Part shown: piece by piece, positions 1-8,168 of the stretch
How positions within the stretch are numbered: the first letter of the stretch is position 1
How the letters are laid out: each line of letters opens with the position of its first letter
NCBI GenBank assembly: GCA_050633665.1
Contig: JBOEGY010000008.1
Location: 310,001-374,000 of the forward strand
Length of the DNA stretch: 64,000 nucleotides
Direction: 5' to 3'
Origin: JAUIAI01 sp050633665
Lineage (GTDB): Bacteria > Pseudomonadota > Gammaproteobacteria > Burkholderiales > Burkholderiaceae_E
The notes under the pieces: model-generated
Told to the model about the DNA's origin: nothing
What the model saw: the letters and a program-made list of their open reading frames with translations, nothing else
Databases searched by the model: none
Translations under genes and position numbers: made by a program

Positions 1-719
1 TTGACATTGCCGACGGCAATAGTGAATTGAACCAGCGCACTGAAGATCAAGCCGGCAACCTGACACAGATCTCTGAGTCAATGGCAGAACTGGTAAGAAT
101 TATCAACGAATCGGCCGACACCTCAATGCGCGCGAATGACCTGGCCGGCACCGCCACCAGCGCTGCAGCAGAAGGCGGCCATGCAGTAAGTGCGGTTGTG
201 CAGACGATGGATGGCATTGCCCAGTCATCCATGAAAATCTCGGAAATCAATGAGGTGATCGACGGGATCGCATTTCAAACCAACCTGCTTGCACTGAATG
301 CCGCAGTCGAGGCAGCCCGCGCTGGCGAACAAGGCCGAGGGTTTGCTGTCGTGGCAACCGAAGTACGGTCGCTGGCACAGCGCTCGGCAGAAGCGGCTCG
401 CGAAATCAAGGCCTTAATCGGCGAAAGCGTCAATCAGGTTTCTCTGGGCAGCAAGCAAGTGAGCTCCGCCGGAGCGAGCATGGAAGACATCGTCAATCAG
501 GCCGAGAACGTCAGCAAACTGATCGGGGAAATTTCAGCCAAGGCAATCGTGCAAAACGAAGGGGCTAACCAGGTCGGCGCAGCGGTGTCCCGGCTGGACT
601 CGGTCACCCAGGACAACTCAGCGTTAGTCGAGCACAGTGCGACAGCCGCGCAGCGGCTCCAGTCGCAGGCCAAACAACTGAACGAGGTGGTTCAGCGCTT
701 TTCTCTGAACACTGACTAG
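1..719 (+). CDS. Methyl-accepting chemotaxis protein, C-terminal part (5' end outside window)
   Basis: This is the cytoplasmic signalling half of a chemoreceptor, the part that contacts CheA and CheW in receptor arrays. The frame is open to the first codon of the window (frame starting at base 3), so the gene begins upstream; a TTG at position 27 is only an internal codon. The protein shows the near-invariant hairpin tip, with IDGIAFQTNLLALNAA followed by VEAARAGEQGRGFAVVA and EVRSLAQRSA, flanked by long Ala/Gln/Glu/Ser-rich coiled-coil heptads that carry the methylation region. It ends in QRFSLNTD with no CheR-docking pentapeptide. Ligand and membrane domains are not visible, so the stimulus cannot be named. 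It is convergent with the phosphoribosyltransferase gene, whose stop lies 3 bases beyond its own. Confidence 0.93.
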   Translation, partial: DIADGNSELNQRTEDQAGNLTQISESMAELVRIINESADTSMRANDLAGTATSAAAEGGHAVSAVVQTMDGIAQSSMKISEINEVIDGIAFQTNLLALNAAVEAARAGEQGRGFAVVATEVRSLAQRSAEAAREIKALIGESVNQVSLGSKQVSSAGASMEDIVNQAENVSKLIGEISAKAIVQNEGANQVGAAVSRLDSVTQDNSALVEHSATAAQRLQSQAKQLNEVVQRFSLNTD

Positions 720-722
720 CCG

Positions 723-1229
723 CTAGCCCCAGCGCGCCTTGAGATCATCCGGGCGCATGTGGTCATACTCCTCAAAAGGCTGGTGAATCCAGGGGTTGGT
801 CGGCAACACTTCCATCAGGTAGTCGGGTATGGCGACCGAAGCGCCCTTCTGCCAGAGCACGGCACTGCGCAGCTCTTCAAGCTGAGGGAAGCGCCGTTTG
901 AGCTCCGGCATGATCTCTTGCAGGGTCGCGCCTGAATCGGCAAGATCGTCAACCAACAGCCACCGGGTTCCCGGCAAGGCCTGCGCCGAACTCATGCACT
1001 CTGATATTTGCAAAGTGCTCTGGACCGTACCGGCTTGTTCCCGGTAAGAACTCGTAAACATCACCCCGAGCGGCTTGTCAAAGACTCGCGACATCACGTC
1101 GCCAATCCGTAACCCGCCGCGAGCCAGACAGACTATGGCATCAAACTCCCAGCCGGAATCCCACACGCGAACAGCGAGCTTCTCAATGAGCCGGTTGTAT
1201 TCGTCCCAGGAAACATAGAGGTCTTTCAT
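723..1229 (-). CDS. Purine-type phosphoribosyltransferase
   Basis: Predicted cytoplasmic type I phosphoribosyltransferase that transfers phosphoribose from PRPP to a purine base such as hypoxanthine, xanthine or guanine. The 168-residue protein carries the PRPP-binding signature VDDLADSGAT at residues 93-102, preceded by hydrophobic residues, and an ARGGL loop near residue 37. The C-terminal stretch PTNPWIHQPFEEYD resembles the base-binding hood of Gpt-like enzymes. It is the last gene of the hfq-hflX-hflKC-hisZ-purA block and starts 10 bases after the purA stop, so co-expression with adenylosuccinate synthetase and a role in purine salvage are likely. Base specificity cannot be read from the sequence. 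Confidence 0.85.
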   Translation of the reverse strand: MKDLYVSWDEYNRLIEKLAVRVWDSGWEFDAIVCLARGGLRIGDVMSRVFDKPLGVMFTSSYREQAGTVQSTLQISECMSSAQALPGTRWLLVDDLADSGATLQEIMPELKRRFPQLEELRSAVLWQKGASVAIPDYLMEVLPTNPWIHQPFEEYDHMRPDDLKARWG

Positions 1230-1239
1230 CGCCGGCCTT

Positions 1240-2532
1240 TTATCCGAACGGGTGCCGATTCAAAATGGTGTGATCTCGATCAGGCCCGGTAGACACCATA
1301 TCGACAGGTACGCCGGCCAGTTCACCGAGTCTTTCAACATAGCGACGAGCATTGACCGGGAGTTTGTCATATTCGGTGGTACCGAAAGTCGTTTCACTCC
1401 ATCCCGGCATGGTCTCGTACTGAGGAACACACTGAGCCACTGCATCGGCACCAGAGGGCAGGATGTCTGACGGCTGGCCGTCGACAAGATAACCGGTGCA
1501 AAGTTTCACTTCGTCCAGGCCATCCAGTACATCGAGCTTGGTCAGGCACAAACCGCCGATTCCGTTGAGTTGAATTGTCCGACGTAAAGCCGGCACATCG
1601 AACCAGCCGCAGCGCCGGGGGCGCCCGGTTACGGAGCCAAATTCCTTGCCGCGATCGGCCATGCCGGCGCCAATTTCATCATGCAACTCGGTTGGGAACG
1701 GGCCCGAACCGACGCGGGTCACATAAGCCTTCACGATGCCAAGGACGAAATTCAGAGCACTCGGCCCAACACCGGCGCCAGCAGCGGCGGCCCCGGCGAT
1801 GCAGTTGGAACTGGTGACGTAAGGATAGGTACCGTGGTCAACATCCAGTAACGCGCCCTGGGCACCCTCAAACAGATATCGTTTCCCCGAAGCCATGCCA
1901 TCAGCCAACTCACGCGGCACGTCAGCCACCATCGGTTTGATGCGTTCACCAAAGGCGAGCAATTCATCAGCCATTTGGTCAGCGTTAAGTGGTTCGCTTT
2001 TCAGGTACTGGGTCAACATGAAATTATGAAGGTCCAACACCTCAGCCAGGCGCGAGCGAAATTGCTCCGGGTAGAACAAATCACGCACTCGCAACGCACG
2101 ACGGGCAACCTTGTCTTCATATGCCGGGCCAATGCCGCGGCCGGTCGTGCCGATTTTCGCATCGCCACGGCGTGCTTCGCGCGCCTGATCGAGCGCGACA
2201 TGCGAGGGCAGAATCAGCGGGCAGGATTCACTGATTCTCAAGCGCTCACGCACTTTTACCCCGGCCGTTTCGAGCTCTTCGATCTCACTAAGCAAGGCGC
2301 TGGGCGAAACCACGACCCCATTGCCAATAAAACAGTTGACCGCGGGCCGCAAAATGCCTGACGGAATCAGCCGAAGCACTTGTTTCCGGTCGCCGATCAC
2401 TAATGTGTGACCCGCGTTATGCCCGCCTTGAAACCGGACAACACCGTCGACCGATTCGGTCAGCCAGTCAACGATCTTGCCTTTACCCTCGTCGCCCCAC
2501 TGAGTCCCGATAATTACGACATTTCCGCTCAT
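1240..2532 (-). CDS. purA: Adenylosuccinate synthetase
   Basis: Catalyses GTP-dependent condensation of IMP and aspartate to adenylosuccinate, the first committed step of AMP synthesis. From the ATG at 2532 the protein is 430 residues, normal for the family. It begins MSGNVVIIGTQWGDEGKGK with catalytic Asp14 in the GDEGKGK loop, followed by GGHNAGHT (catalytic His), TTGRGIGPAYEDK (IMP-binding) and GSVTGRPRRCGWFD. An in-frame ATG ten codons upstream exists, but the extra residues are not family-like. The chosen ATG overlaps the hisZ stop as ATGA, which suggests translational coupling with that gene. Confidence 0.97.
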   Translation of the reverse strand: MSGNVVIIGTQWGDEGKGKIVDWLTESVDGVVRFQGGHNAGHTLVIGDRKQVLRLIPSGILRPAVNCFIGNGVVVSPSALLSEIEELETAGVKVRERLRISESCPLILPSHVALDQAREARRGDAKIGTTGRGIGPAYEDKVARRALRVRDLFYPEQFRSRLAEVLDLHNFMLTQYLKSEPLNADQMADELLAFGERIKPMVADVPRELADGMASGKRYLFEGAQGALLDVDHGTYPYVTSSNCIAGAAAAGAGVGPSALNFVLGIVKAYVTRVGSGPFPTELHDEIGAGMADRGKEFGSVTGRPRRCGWFDVPALRRTIQLNGIGGLCLTKLDVLDGLDEVKLCTGYLVDGQPSDILPSGADAVAQCVPQYETMPGWSETTFGTTEYDKLPVNARRYVERLGELAGVPVDMVSTGPDRDHTILNRHPFG

Positions 2533-3755
2533 TGTTTCGCCACCAATCCTTGAACCTCCCAATGCCCTGCTTTCATAACGAGTTCCCGGTCGCAGGCAAA
2601 TTCACTTTGCTCCTGCTCATGGCCCGGCAGTACCTGCAGTACGATCTCGCCATCGGCTCTTAACTTGTCTATTACGTCTCGCAGGCTCGTATCATCGAGC
2701 CATGGGGCGAGTATCCCGGCTCGCGGTTCAGCCGCGTCCCGGATGTTGCCGAGTTCCGCCAAAGTGCGTAACTCCAGTGAAAATCCAACCGCCGGCCGAC
2801 TCCGCCCGAACGCGGCGCCAACGCCATCGTAGCGACCACCCCGGGCCAGCGATTCGCCATGCAGGCGCCCGTCCGCCTCCGGTAAAGCGAAAACCGAAAA
2901 ACTCACACCACTATAGTAGTGATAGCCCTGCAGATCAGCCAGATCAATCGCGAGCGAAACGCCTGGCAGGCGCTGCCAGAGCATTGACTGTACCAATGCC
3001 TCCAACTCATCAAGCGCGCTGGTCACCGACGCCTCGGTGGGCAACAGACTTCGCGCCCGGGTCAGCACCGATAAGTCGTCGGCGGACACCGGGCCAAACA
3101 GTTCGCACAGGGCGCACAAACCGTCGCGGACCGGTGCCGGACTTGCCGCCAATAGTTCGCCCAGGCCGGTTTGATCTTTCTGAACCAGAAATTCGTAAAG
3201 TTTGTCCGGATCAACGGCTGCTTGCTGCTCCGCTGGCATCAGGCCCATCAAGGCCGGCACGATGCTCGCGTGGGCCAGGTCAATCCGGATATTCCGGATT
3301 TCAGCCAGCCCAACGGAACGCACCATCAGCTCCAGCACCTCGAGCTCAGCCTCCTGGCCGCTGTGCCCGAACAATTCGGTGCCAACCTGTATCGGCTCGC
3401 GGGTAGCCAACAGACTGGTTGGCAACGTGTGCAGAATCGGACCGGCATAACAGAGCCGGGTAACCCCGTTGCGATTCAGTAAATGGGCGTCGATTCGCGC
3501 CGCCTGCGGTGTCGTGTCAGCACGAATACCCAGGGTACGGCCCGACAACTGATCAACCAGTTTGAAGGTGCGTAATGACAGCCGGCTTCCCGAGCCCGTC
3601 AGCAACGAATCCAGGTGCTCCAGCAAGGGCGGCGCAACCAGCTCATAGCCATAAGAGCGATAGAAGTCCAGCAGTTTTCGACGAAGATCTTCGATGCGAC
3701 GCGCCTCGTCTGGCATCGCGTCTGAGACGTGTTCAGGAAGTTGCCAGCGCAACAT
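2529..3755 (-). CDS. hisZ: ATP phosphoribosyltransferase regulatory subunit
   Basis: HisZ is a catalytically inactive paralogue of histidyl-tRNA synthetase. It combines with short-form HisG to make the first enzyme of histidine synthesis sensitive to histidine feedback. The 408-residue protein has the class II synthetase-like core: a motif-2-like segment around LCYAGPILHTLP, a GYHYYSGVSFSVF stretch matching the HisA motif region, and ARGGRYDGVGAAFGRSRPAVGFS near motif 3. It lacks the anticodon-binding domain of true HisS. A separate, complete hisS lies at 11.4-12.7 kb. HisZ between hflC and purA is the usual betaproteobacterial arrangement. Its stop overlaps the purA start (ATGA). Confidence 0.94.
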   Translation of the reverse strand: MLRWQLPEHVSDAMPDEARRIEDLRRKLLDFYRSYGYELVAPPLLEHLDSLLTGSGSRLSLRTFKLVDQLSGRTLGIRADTTPQAARIDAHLLNRNGVTRLCYAGPILHTLPTSLLATREPIQVGTELFGHSGQEAELEVLELMVRSVGLAEIRNIRIDLAHASIVPALMGLMPAEQQAAVDPDKLYEFLVQKDQTGLGELLAASPAPVRDGLCALCELFGPVSADDLSVLTRARSLLPTEASVTSALDELEALVQSMLWQRLPGVSLAIDLADLQGYHYYSGVSFSVFALPEADGRLHGESLARGGRYDGVGAAFGRSRPAVGFSLELRTLAELGNIRDAAEPRAGILAPWLDDTSLRDVIDKLRADGEIVLQVLPGHEQEQSEFACDRELVMKAGHWEVQGLVAKQ

Positions 3756-3797
3756 GCTTACTGCCCAATTGGTGAGTGCCCAGCTAAGTTGAGCCGA

Positions 3798-3977
3798 TTA
3801 AATCAATAGCAACAAGAGCAAGCCGACTACGACCGCCCCAAGGCCAATAAAGCGAATCTGACCATCAGCGAGTTGCGCGACCTGCATAAATCCTTTACGC
3901 CAGGCGGCAGGACTGACGAACGGCAGCAGCCCTTCAATAATCAGAACAAAGCCGATAGCGGTCAGTAGACTATCCAT
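3798..3977 (-). CDS. DUF2065 small inner-membrane protein
   Basis: A 59-residue protein read by hand from the gap between hflC and hisZ: ATG at 3977, TAA at 3798-3800. It starts MDSLLTAIGFVLIIEGLLPF, has a short basic loop (SPAAWRKGF) and ends in a second hydrophobic helix (IRFIGLGAVVVGLLLLLLI). Two membrane helices with this spacing, and the position directly after hflC, match the DUF2065 (YjeT-like) family. Function is unknown; it is probably co-transcribed with hflKC. Predicted topology is two transmembrane segments with both ends on the same side. It starts 23 bases after the hflC stop. Confidence 0.85.
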   Translation of the reverse strand: MDSLLTAIGFVLIIEGLLPFVSPAAWRKGFMQVAQLADGQIRFIGLGAVVVGLLLLLLI

Positions 3978-4000
3978 CTGACACGGTCATTTTACGCCTG

Positions 4001-4906
4001 CTATTCAGCCTTGGACGGTGTCGGCGCCGGGCGCCCGTCGTTTTTGCCGAAAAACCGGAAGAAATCAGAGCCCGGGTCAAGCACCAGCATATCCGAACGG
4101 CTGTTAAAACTGGCCCGATAGGCCTCGAGGCTTCGATAAAACTCAGCGAACTCCGGATTGGCGCCAAAAGCTTTCGCATAAGCGGCGGCCGATAAGGCAT
4201 CGCCCTCACCTTTGATCTTCTGAGCATCACGGTACGATTCGGCCAGGATGACTTCACGCTGACGATCGGCATCGGCCCGAACCTTCTCGGCGTCGGCCGC
4301 ACCGGTTGCCCGTCGCTCATTGGCGACCCGCACCCGCTCCGATTGCATCCGCGCGAAAACCCGCTCCTGAACGTTTTCTTCGAAATCGACCCGCTTCAAT
4401 CGCACATCAATCACATCGGCACCAATCGTTTCGGTATCGCTGTCGACTTTGGTACGAACCCGGTCCATCAATTTGTCACGCTGCAAGGAGATGACGTCGG
4501 CGACGGTAAGTTTGGCCACTTCGTTCTGCAAGGCATCGCGCAGGCTGCGCAAAATGCGGTCGGTCGCGACTCGTTCATTGCCCAGCGCGGACCGAATGTA
4601 TTGACGGGGATCAGCAATCCGCCACTTAACGTAGTAGTCCAGCACGAGGTTGAGCTTTTCAGCGGTCACGAATCGGTCGGTGTCGCTGGAATCAATCGTG
4701 AGGATTCGCTTATCGTGATACTCGACGTTCTGGAAAGGCGGGGGTAACTTGAAATAAAAACCTGGCTCGTCCACCACTTCGCGAATCTCGCCAAGCGCGT
4801 ACCGAACGGCAAACTGCCGCTCGTCAACGATAAAGATGGTTGATGACAGAATCATCAACAAGACACCAGCGATAGCGACTAGCGGAAATATACGGTTCAT
4901 GTTCAT
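4001..4906 (-). CDS. hflC: HflC, regulator of FtsH protease (SPFH/band 7)
   Basis: Membrane-anchored SPFH/band 7 protein that forms, with HflK, a large periplasmic cage around the FtsH protease and modulates its activity. The 301-residue protein has one N-terminal membrane anchor (about residues 8-26) and then the prohibitin-type domain (FAVRYALGEIREVVDEPGFYFKLP onward). An Ala/Glu/Arg-rich coiled coil with GEGDALSAAAYAKAF and FAEFYRSLEAY closes the protein, as is typical of HflC. Two possible ATG codons lie two residues apart (MNMNRIF). The gene follows hflK by 17 bases and precedes the DUF2065 gene. Confidence 0.96.
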   Translation of the reverse strand: MNMNRIFPLVAIAGVLLMILSSTIFIVDERQFAVRYALGEIREVVDEPGFYFKLPPPFQNVEYHDKRILTIDSSDTDRFVTAEKLNLVLDYYVKWRIADPRQYIRSALGNERVATDRILRSLRDALQNEVAKLTVADVISLQRDKLMDRVRTKVDSDTETIGADVIDVRLKRVDFEENVQERVFARMQSERVRVANERRATGAADAEKVRADADRQREVILAESYRDAQKIKGEGDALSAAAYAKAFGANPEFAEFYRSLEAYRASFNSRSDMLVLDPGSDFFRFFGKNDGRPAPTPSKAE

Positions 4907-4923
4907 AGTGTGATTGGTTTCGT

Positions 4924-6234
4924 TCAGCGGATATCGCGGTCGCGGGTACGACGCAATGTTTCACGGTCGCGGACGTTCAGACCGTTGACGGCTCCGCCGG
5001 CTACTCCGGTTGAGTTGGCACGACTCTGCCCACCGCTGTCATTGTTACCGCGTAATCTGGCTGCCGCGGCGGCAGCCGCCTCAGTCAGCCCGCTACCTTG
5101 CTGCAGAATTTTATCCAGCGGCAGGTACATCACGTTGTTGTTACTGTTGGAGTTCATGTAGACCTTACTGGTCTTGCTCATGACTTCCTGCATGGTCTCC
5201 AGGTAAAGACGGTCGCGAGTTACCTTGGGCGCTTTTTCATATTCGTTCAGCAAACTCGTAAACCGGGCCGCATCACCTTCGGCCGCAGCAACGATTGAAG
5301 CCCGATAACCGTTGGCTTCTTCGAGCACCCTGGCCCCGGCACCTTCGGCCCGCGGAATCAGGTCATTGGCGTAAGCCTCGCCTTCGTTAATCAGACGGAC
5401 TCTGTCCTGAGCCGCCTTGTTGGCGTCCTCGAACGCGGCCTGTACCTGCTCGGGCGGCTGTACCTGCTGAATCGTCACATCGACAATCGTGACCCCTGAA
5501 CCATAACGATCAAGAATGGCCTGGATCAGAGAGCGAGCGGTTGTGGCAACCAACTCTTTTTCCTCAAACAACACCTGGTCAATTCCGGTACGGCCAACGA
5601 TTTCGGCCATTGCCGCCTCACCAGCGCCGCGCACTATTTCTTCGGGTACTGCCCCCATCCGGTTGTTGAACAGGTAGTTGCGCGGCTCACCAACCCGGTA
5701 CTGGATAGCAAACTGCATATCGACAATACTCTGGTCGCGCGTGAGCATCAGCGACTCGCGCAGGTTCTTGTTGCGAACCCCGTTGCGATAGCCGACCTCA
5801 ACTGTTCTCAGTTGCGATGTATTGACGATTTCATGGGCTTCGAACGGATAAGGCAGACGCCAGGTAAAACCAGCCTGGTCGATCTGTTTGACGAACTTAC
5901 CGAATCGAAGAACAACCGAAGACTGGCCTTCCCGAACGATGTAAAACCCGCTGCCCAGCCACAAAAGCGCCGCGACCAAGGCCAGCACTCCGAGTCCGAT
6001 GCCGGCCCCGCGCAAAGTCGGGCCGTCACCGCCGCCACCCGGCGGGGCACCGCCGCCGCCCCGCCGCCCGAACAAGTTGTTCAGTTTGCGGTTCAGGTCA
6101 CGCCAGAGCTCGTCAAGGTCTGGCGGACCATCGTTGTTCCCGCCGGGCCGTTGACCATTGTTGTTGTCATTGTTCTGATTGCGACCCCAGCCGGGATCGT
6201 TCAGGTTTAGCAGCGCTCGCAGAGGCTTGGGCAT
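4924..6234 (-). CDS. hflK: HflK, regulator of FtsH protease (SPFH/band 7)
   Basis: Partner of HflC in the FtsH-regulating complex of the inner membrane. The 436-residue protein has an Asn/Gly/Pro-rich cytoplasmic N-terminus (residues 10-72), one transmembrane helix at about 77-100, and an SPFH domain beginning VREGQSSVVLRFGKF. A coiled coil carries LIPRAEGAGARVLEEANGYR and AAEGDAARFTSLL. It ends with a Gly/Asn/Arg-rich tail, common in HflK. A perfect TATAAT hexamer lies upstream, overlapping the end of hflX, so the hflKC pair may have its own promoter within the hfq-hflX operon. Confidence 0.96.
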   Translation of the reverse strand: MPKPLRALLNLNDPGWGRNQNNDNNNGQRPGGNNDGPPDLDELWRDLNRKLNNLFGRRGGGGAPPGGGGDGPTLRGAGIGLGVLALVAALLWLGSGFYIVREGQSSVVLRFGKFVKQIDQAGFTWRLPYPFEAHEIVNTSQLRTVEVGYRNGVRNKNLRESLMLTRDQSIVDMQFAIQYRVGEPRNYLFNNRMGAVPEEIVRGAGEAAMAEIVGRTGIDQVLFEEKELVATTARSLIQAILDRYGSGVTIVDVTIQQVQPPEQVQAAFEDANKAAQDRVRLINEGEAYANDLIPRAEGAGARVLEEANGYRASIVAAAEGDAARFTSLLNEYEKAPKVTRDRLYLETMQEVMSKTSKVYMNSNSNNNVMYLPLDKILQQGSGLTEAAAAAAARLRGNNDSGGQSRANSTGVAGGAVNGLNVRDRETLRRTRDRDIR

Positions 6235-6270
6235 AAAGATCAGACACTTCCAAAGACAATTTTGAGGAGA

Positions 6271-6328
6271 CTGTCAGAGACAGCAATGTATATTGTGCCG
6301 CGAATCGGCGCCGGGGTCTTTCAAAGAC
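6271..6328. repeat. Two short perfect dyads in the hflK leader
   Basis: CTGTCAGAGACAG at 6271-6283 is a perfect 5-bp inverted repeat with a 3-base centre. GTCTTTCAAAGAC at 6316-6328 is a perfect 6-bp inverted repeat around a single base. Both lie in the 132-base gap between hflX and hflK, downstream of the predicted TATAAT and before the hflK start. They could be protein-binding sites or small RNA hairpins in the hflK leader; the sequence does not distinguish these. Confidence 0.4.
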
Positions 6329-6340
6329 ATACCGACACCA

Positions 6341-6369
6341 ATTATATTGAACCGATGCGTCTGGTTCTA
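6341..6369 (-). promoter_or_regulatory. Putative sigma-70 promoter for hflK-hflC
   Basis: Reading the minus strand, TAGAAC (6364-6369) is followed by 17 bases and then a perfect TATAAT (6341-6346). The -35 match is weak (3 of 6) and overlaps the hflX stop codon; the -10 is consensus. The predicted start would give a leader of about 100 bases containing two dyads before the hflK ATG at 6234. Confidence 0.4.
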
Positions 6370-7674
6370 TGAGTAAGAATCATCAGGTTCGGGATTGCTA
6401 TCGACCCGGTGATGTCCGCCAAGATCAATACCGCGAGGGTCTCGTTCTGACGCACGGGCCCCGGACCGACCCGCCTGTTGGGCCTGTTGAGCCAGTTGGG
6501 CCTGTTGGGACAACTGTGAGTAGCCTCGCTGACCACCCTCTTGCCGGTGCAACTCAACCAGACTGGCGATCTGCCTGACCAGGTCGGCCATTCCCTGACC
6601 CGTCAGGGAACTCACAAACGCCGGCTGCATGTTATCACAAGCACTTGTTTTTTCAGCGTTTTCGGAGCCCTCAGAGGCACCACCGCCTGGATTCAAGACG
6701 GCAGGATCGAGAAGGTCCGCTTTGTTATAGACCTTCAGGACGGGCACTTCGCCGGCACCGATTTCCGCCAAGACTGCCTCTACCTGACTGACTTGCTCGC
6801 GCCGGTCGGGCGAGGACCCGTCGATGACATGCAACAGCAGATCGGCCTGGGCAGACTCCTCGAGAGTCGCTTTGAACGCCTCGATCAGCGAATGAGGCAA
6901 CTCCCGCACAAACCCGACGGTATCTGACAGCATGACATCACCGACGCCAACGATATGATGCTTACGGGACAGCGTATCCAGGGTGGCGAACAACTGGTCG
7001 GCGGCCAATGTGCCGGCACCGGTCAGGCGGTTGAACAGTGTGGACTTGCCTGCATTGGTATAACCGACCAGTGAAATCTTGAAGATGCCGCTTCGGTCGC
7101 GCGCCCGGCGGCGGTTGGCCCGTTGTTTGCGAAGTTTTGCCAGTTCGCCGCGCAGTCGTTTGACGCGCTGGCCCAGCATTCGGCGGTCCAGCTCGACCTG
7201 TTTCTCGCCTGGCCCGCCCCGCCCGCCGATACCACCACGCTGCCTCTCAAGGTGAGTCCACCCCCGCACCAGGCGCGCGCTGAGATGTTCCAGCTGAGCC
7301 AGTTCGACCTGTAATTTGCCCTCGCGACTGGCCGCGCGTTGCGAAAAAATATCTAGAATCAGCTCCGTGCGATCAACAATCGGGATCTCCAGGCGACGGT
7401 TCAGATTGCGTTGCTGAACCGCACCCAGTGGATTGTCAAAAATGACCGCGTCGACCGGCTGTTCTTTCAGCAGGGTTGCTATTTCATCGGCTTTGCCCGA
7501 GCCGATAAAAAGTGCCGGATCCGGTTTTGAGCGTCGGCAGACCAGGCGACCTGACGGCATAATGCCGGCGGACTGAGCCAGCAGGTTCAGTTCGTCGAGA
7601 TCAGACTCATGGATCGTACTGCCGCCCAGGCCAACGCCAACAAGCAGACAAGAGGGAGGGGTTTCAGCGTTCAG
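6367..7674 (-). CDS. hflX: GTPase HflX (probable CTG start)
   Basis: Ribosome-binding GTPase that can split stalled 70S ribosomes. The first ATG is at 7560, but the conserved HflX N-terminus continues upstream in frame: CLLVGVGLG at about residues 10-18 and then DELNLLAQSAG. No ATG, GTG or TTG occurs before the in-frame stop at 7705-7707. A CTG at 7674 is preceded by AGGAAAG with a 6-base spacer and gives a 435-residue protein of normal family length. The G domain carries GYTNAGKST (about residues 204-212), SDTVGFVRELP and NKADLLD, after the GGIGGRGGPGEKQ linker. The C-terminus ends in a Gln/Ala-rich tail from an 18-base DNA repeat. It follows hfq by 87 bases. Confidence 0.9.
   Translation of the reverse strand: MNAETPPSCLLVGVGLGGSTIHESDLDELNLLAQSAGIMPSGRLVCRRSKPDPALFIGSGKADEIATLLKEQPVDAVIFDNPLGAVQQRNLNRRLEIPIVDRTELILDIFSQRAASREGKLQVELAQLEHLSARLVRGWTHLERQRGGIGGRGGPGEKQVELDRRMLGQRVKRLRGELAKLRKQRANRRRARDRSGIFKISLVGYTNAGKSTLFNRLTGAGTLAADQLFATLDTLSRKHHIVGVGDVMLSDTVGFVRELPHSLIEAFKATLEESAQADLLLHVIDGSSPDRREQVSQVEAVLAEIGAGEVPVLKVYNKADLLDPAVLNPGGGASEGSENAEKTSACDNMQPAFVSSLTGQGMADLVRQIASLVELHRQEGGQRGYSQLSQQAQLAQQAQQAGRSGARASERDPRGIDLGGHHRVDSNPEPDDSYS
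6477..6507 (-). repeat. 18-base direct repeat within the hflX tail
   Basis: The 13-mer GTTGGGCCTGTTG occurs at 6477-6489 and again at 6495-6507, with an 18-base period. On the minus strand it encodes the Gln/Ala/Leu-rich C-terminal tail of HflX (QLAQQAQQA). The tail lies outside the GTPase domain and looks like a slippage-prone low-complexity extension. Confidence 0.6.
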
Positions 7675-7761
7675 GTGAGACTTTCCTGGGCAATGCGCCC
7701 GACATCAGACCGGGTACACGGGGTTAGCGGTAGCCCGGACTCCTGCAATGCGCGCCGGACG

Positions 7762-7998
7762 TTATTCGTCGCCGGGATCAGCCTGAAAACTGACGGGCTT
7801 GCCTGGCACGACGGTCGAAATTGCGTGCTTATAAACCATTTGCGTGACTGTGTTCTTCAGCAAGACCACGTACTGGTCGAATGAATCAATCTGGCCTTGC
7901 AGCTTAATGCCGTTGACCAGATAAATCGAAACCGGAACATGCTCTTTGCGGAGAAGATTCAGGAACGGGTCTTGTAGTAGTTGCCCTTTGTTGCTCAT
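7762..7998 (-). CDS. hfq: RNA chaperone Hfq
   Basis: Sm-like hexameric RNA-binding protein that pairs small RNAs with target mRNAs. The frame is open further upstream, but the family start is the ATG at 7998 (MSNKGQLLQDPFLNLLRKE), preceded by a GGAG Shine-Dalgarno with a 5-base spacer. The 78-residue product has the Sm1 fold (VPVSIYLVNGIKLQGQIDSF) and the diagnostic Sm2 motif YKHAIST. A short acidic C-terminus (FQADPGDE) follows. It lies between der and hflX, the usual hfq-hflX order. Confidence 0.98.
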   Translation of the reverse strand: MSNKGQLLQDPFLNLLRKEHVPVSIYLVNGIKLQGQIDSFDQYVVLLKNTVTQMVYKHAISTVVPGKPVSFQADPGDE

Positions 7999-8076
7999 GA
8001 ACGCTCCAGCGTATTGTTTTGTTCGAGGGATGGGGCTTGGGTTTTTTGAGCAATAGACCTTGCCCCTTATTCGGCG

Positions 8077-8105
8077 ATCGTAACTGAAGTGTGTTTCGGC
8101 GTAAA
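8077..8105 (-). promoter_or_regulatory. Putative sigma-70 promoter for hfq
   Basis: On the minus strand TTTACG (8100-8105) is separated by 17 bases from TACGAT (8077-8082), each matching consensus at 4 of 6 positions. It lies in the 170-base gap between the der stop and the hfq ATG, which would put transcription start about 70 bases upstream of hfq. The wide gap, in a region where most genes abut, supports a separate hfq-hflX transcription unit. Confidence 0.4.
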
Positions 8106-8168
8106 CCGCGAAAACGCACAACTGACGTACGGTCGAGACACCTTAACTGGGGACGAAGCGCTCTCTGT

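Noticed and set aside
2702..3406. 234-codon open frame on the plus strand opposite hisZ
   Set aside because: Pro/Arg-rich shadow frame without domain motifs; hisZ on the other strand is clearly real.
7999..8121. N-terminal extension of hfq
   Set aside because: Family homology and the Shine-Dalgarno place the start at 7998; upstream codons are leader sequence.
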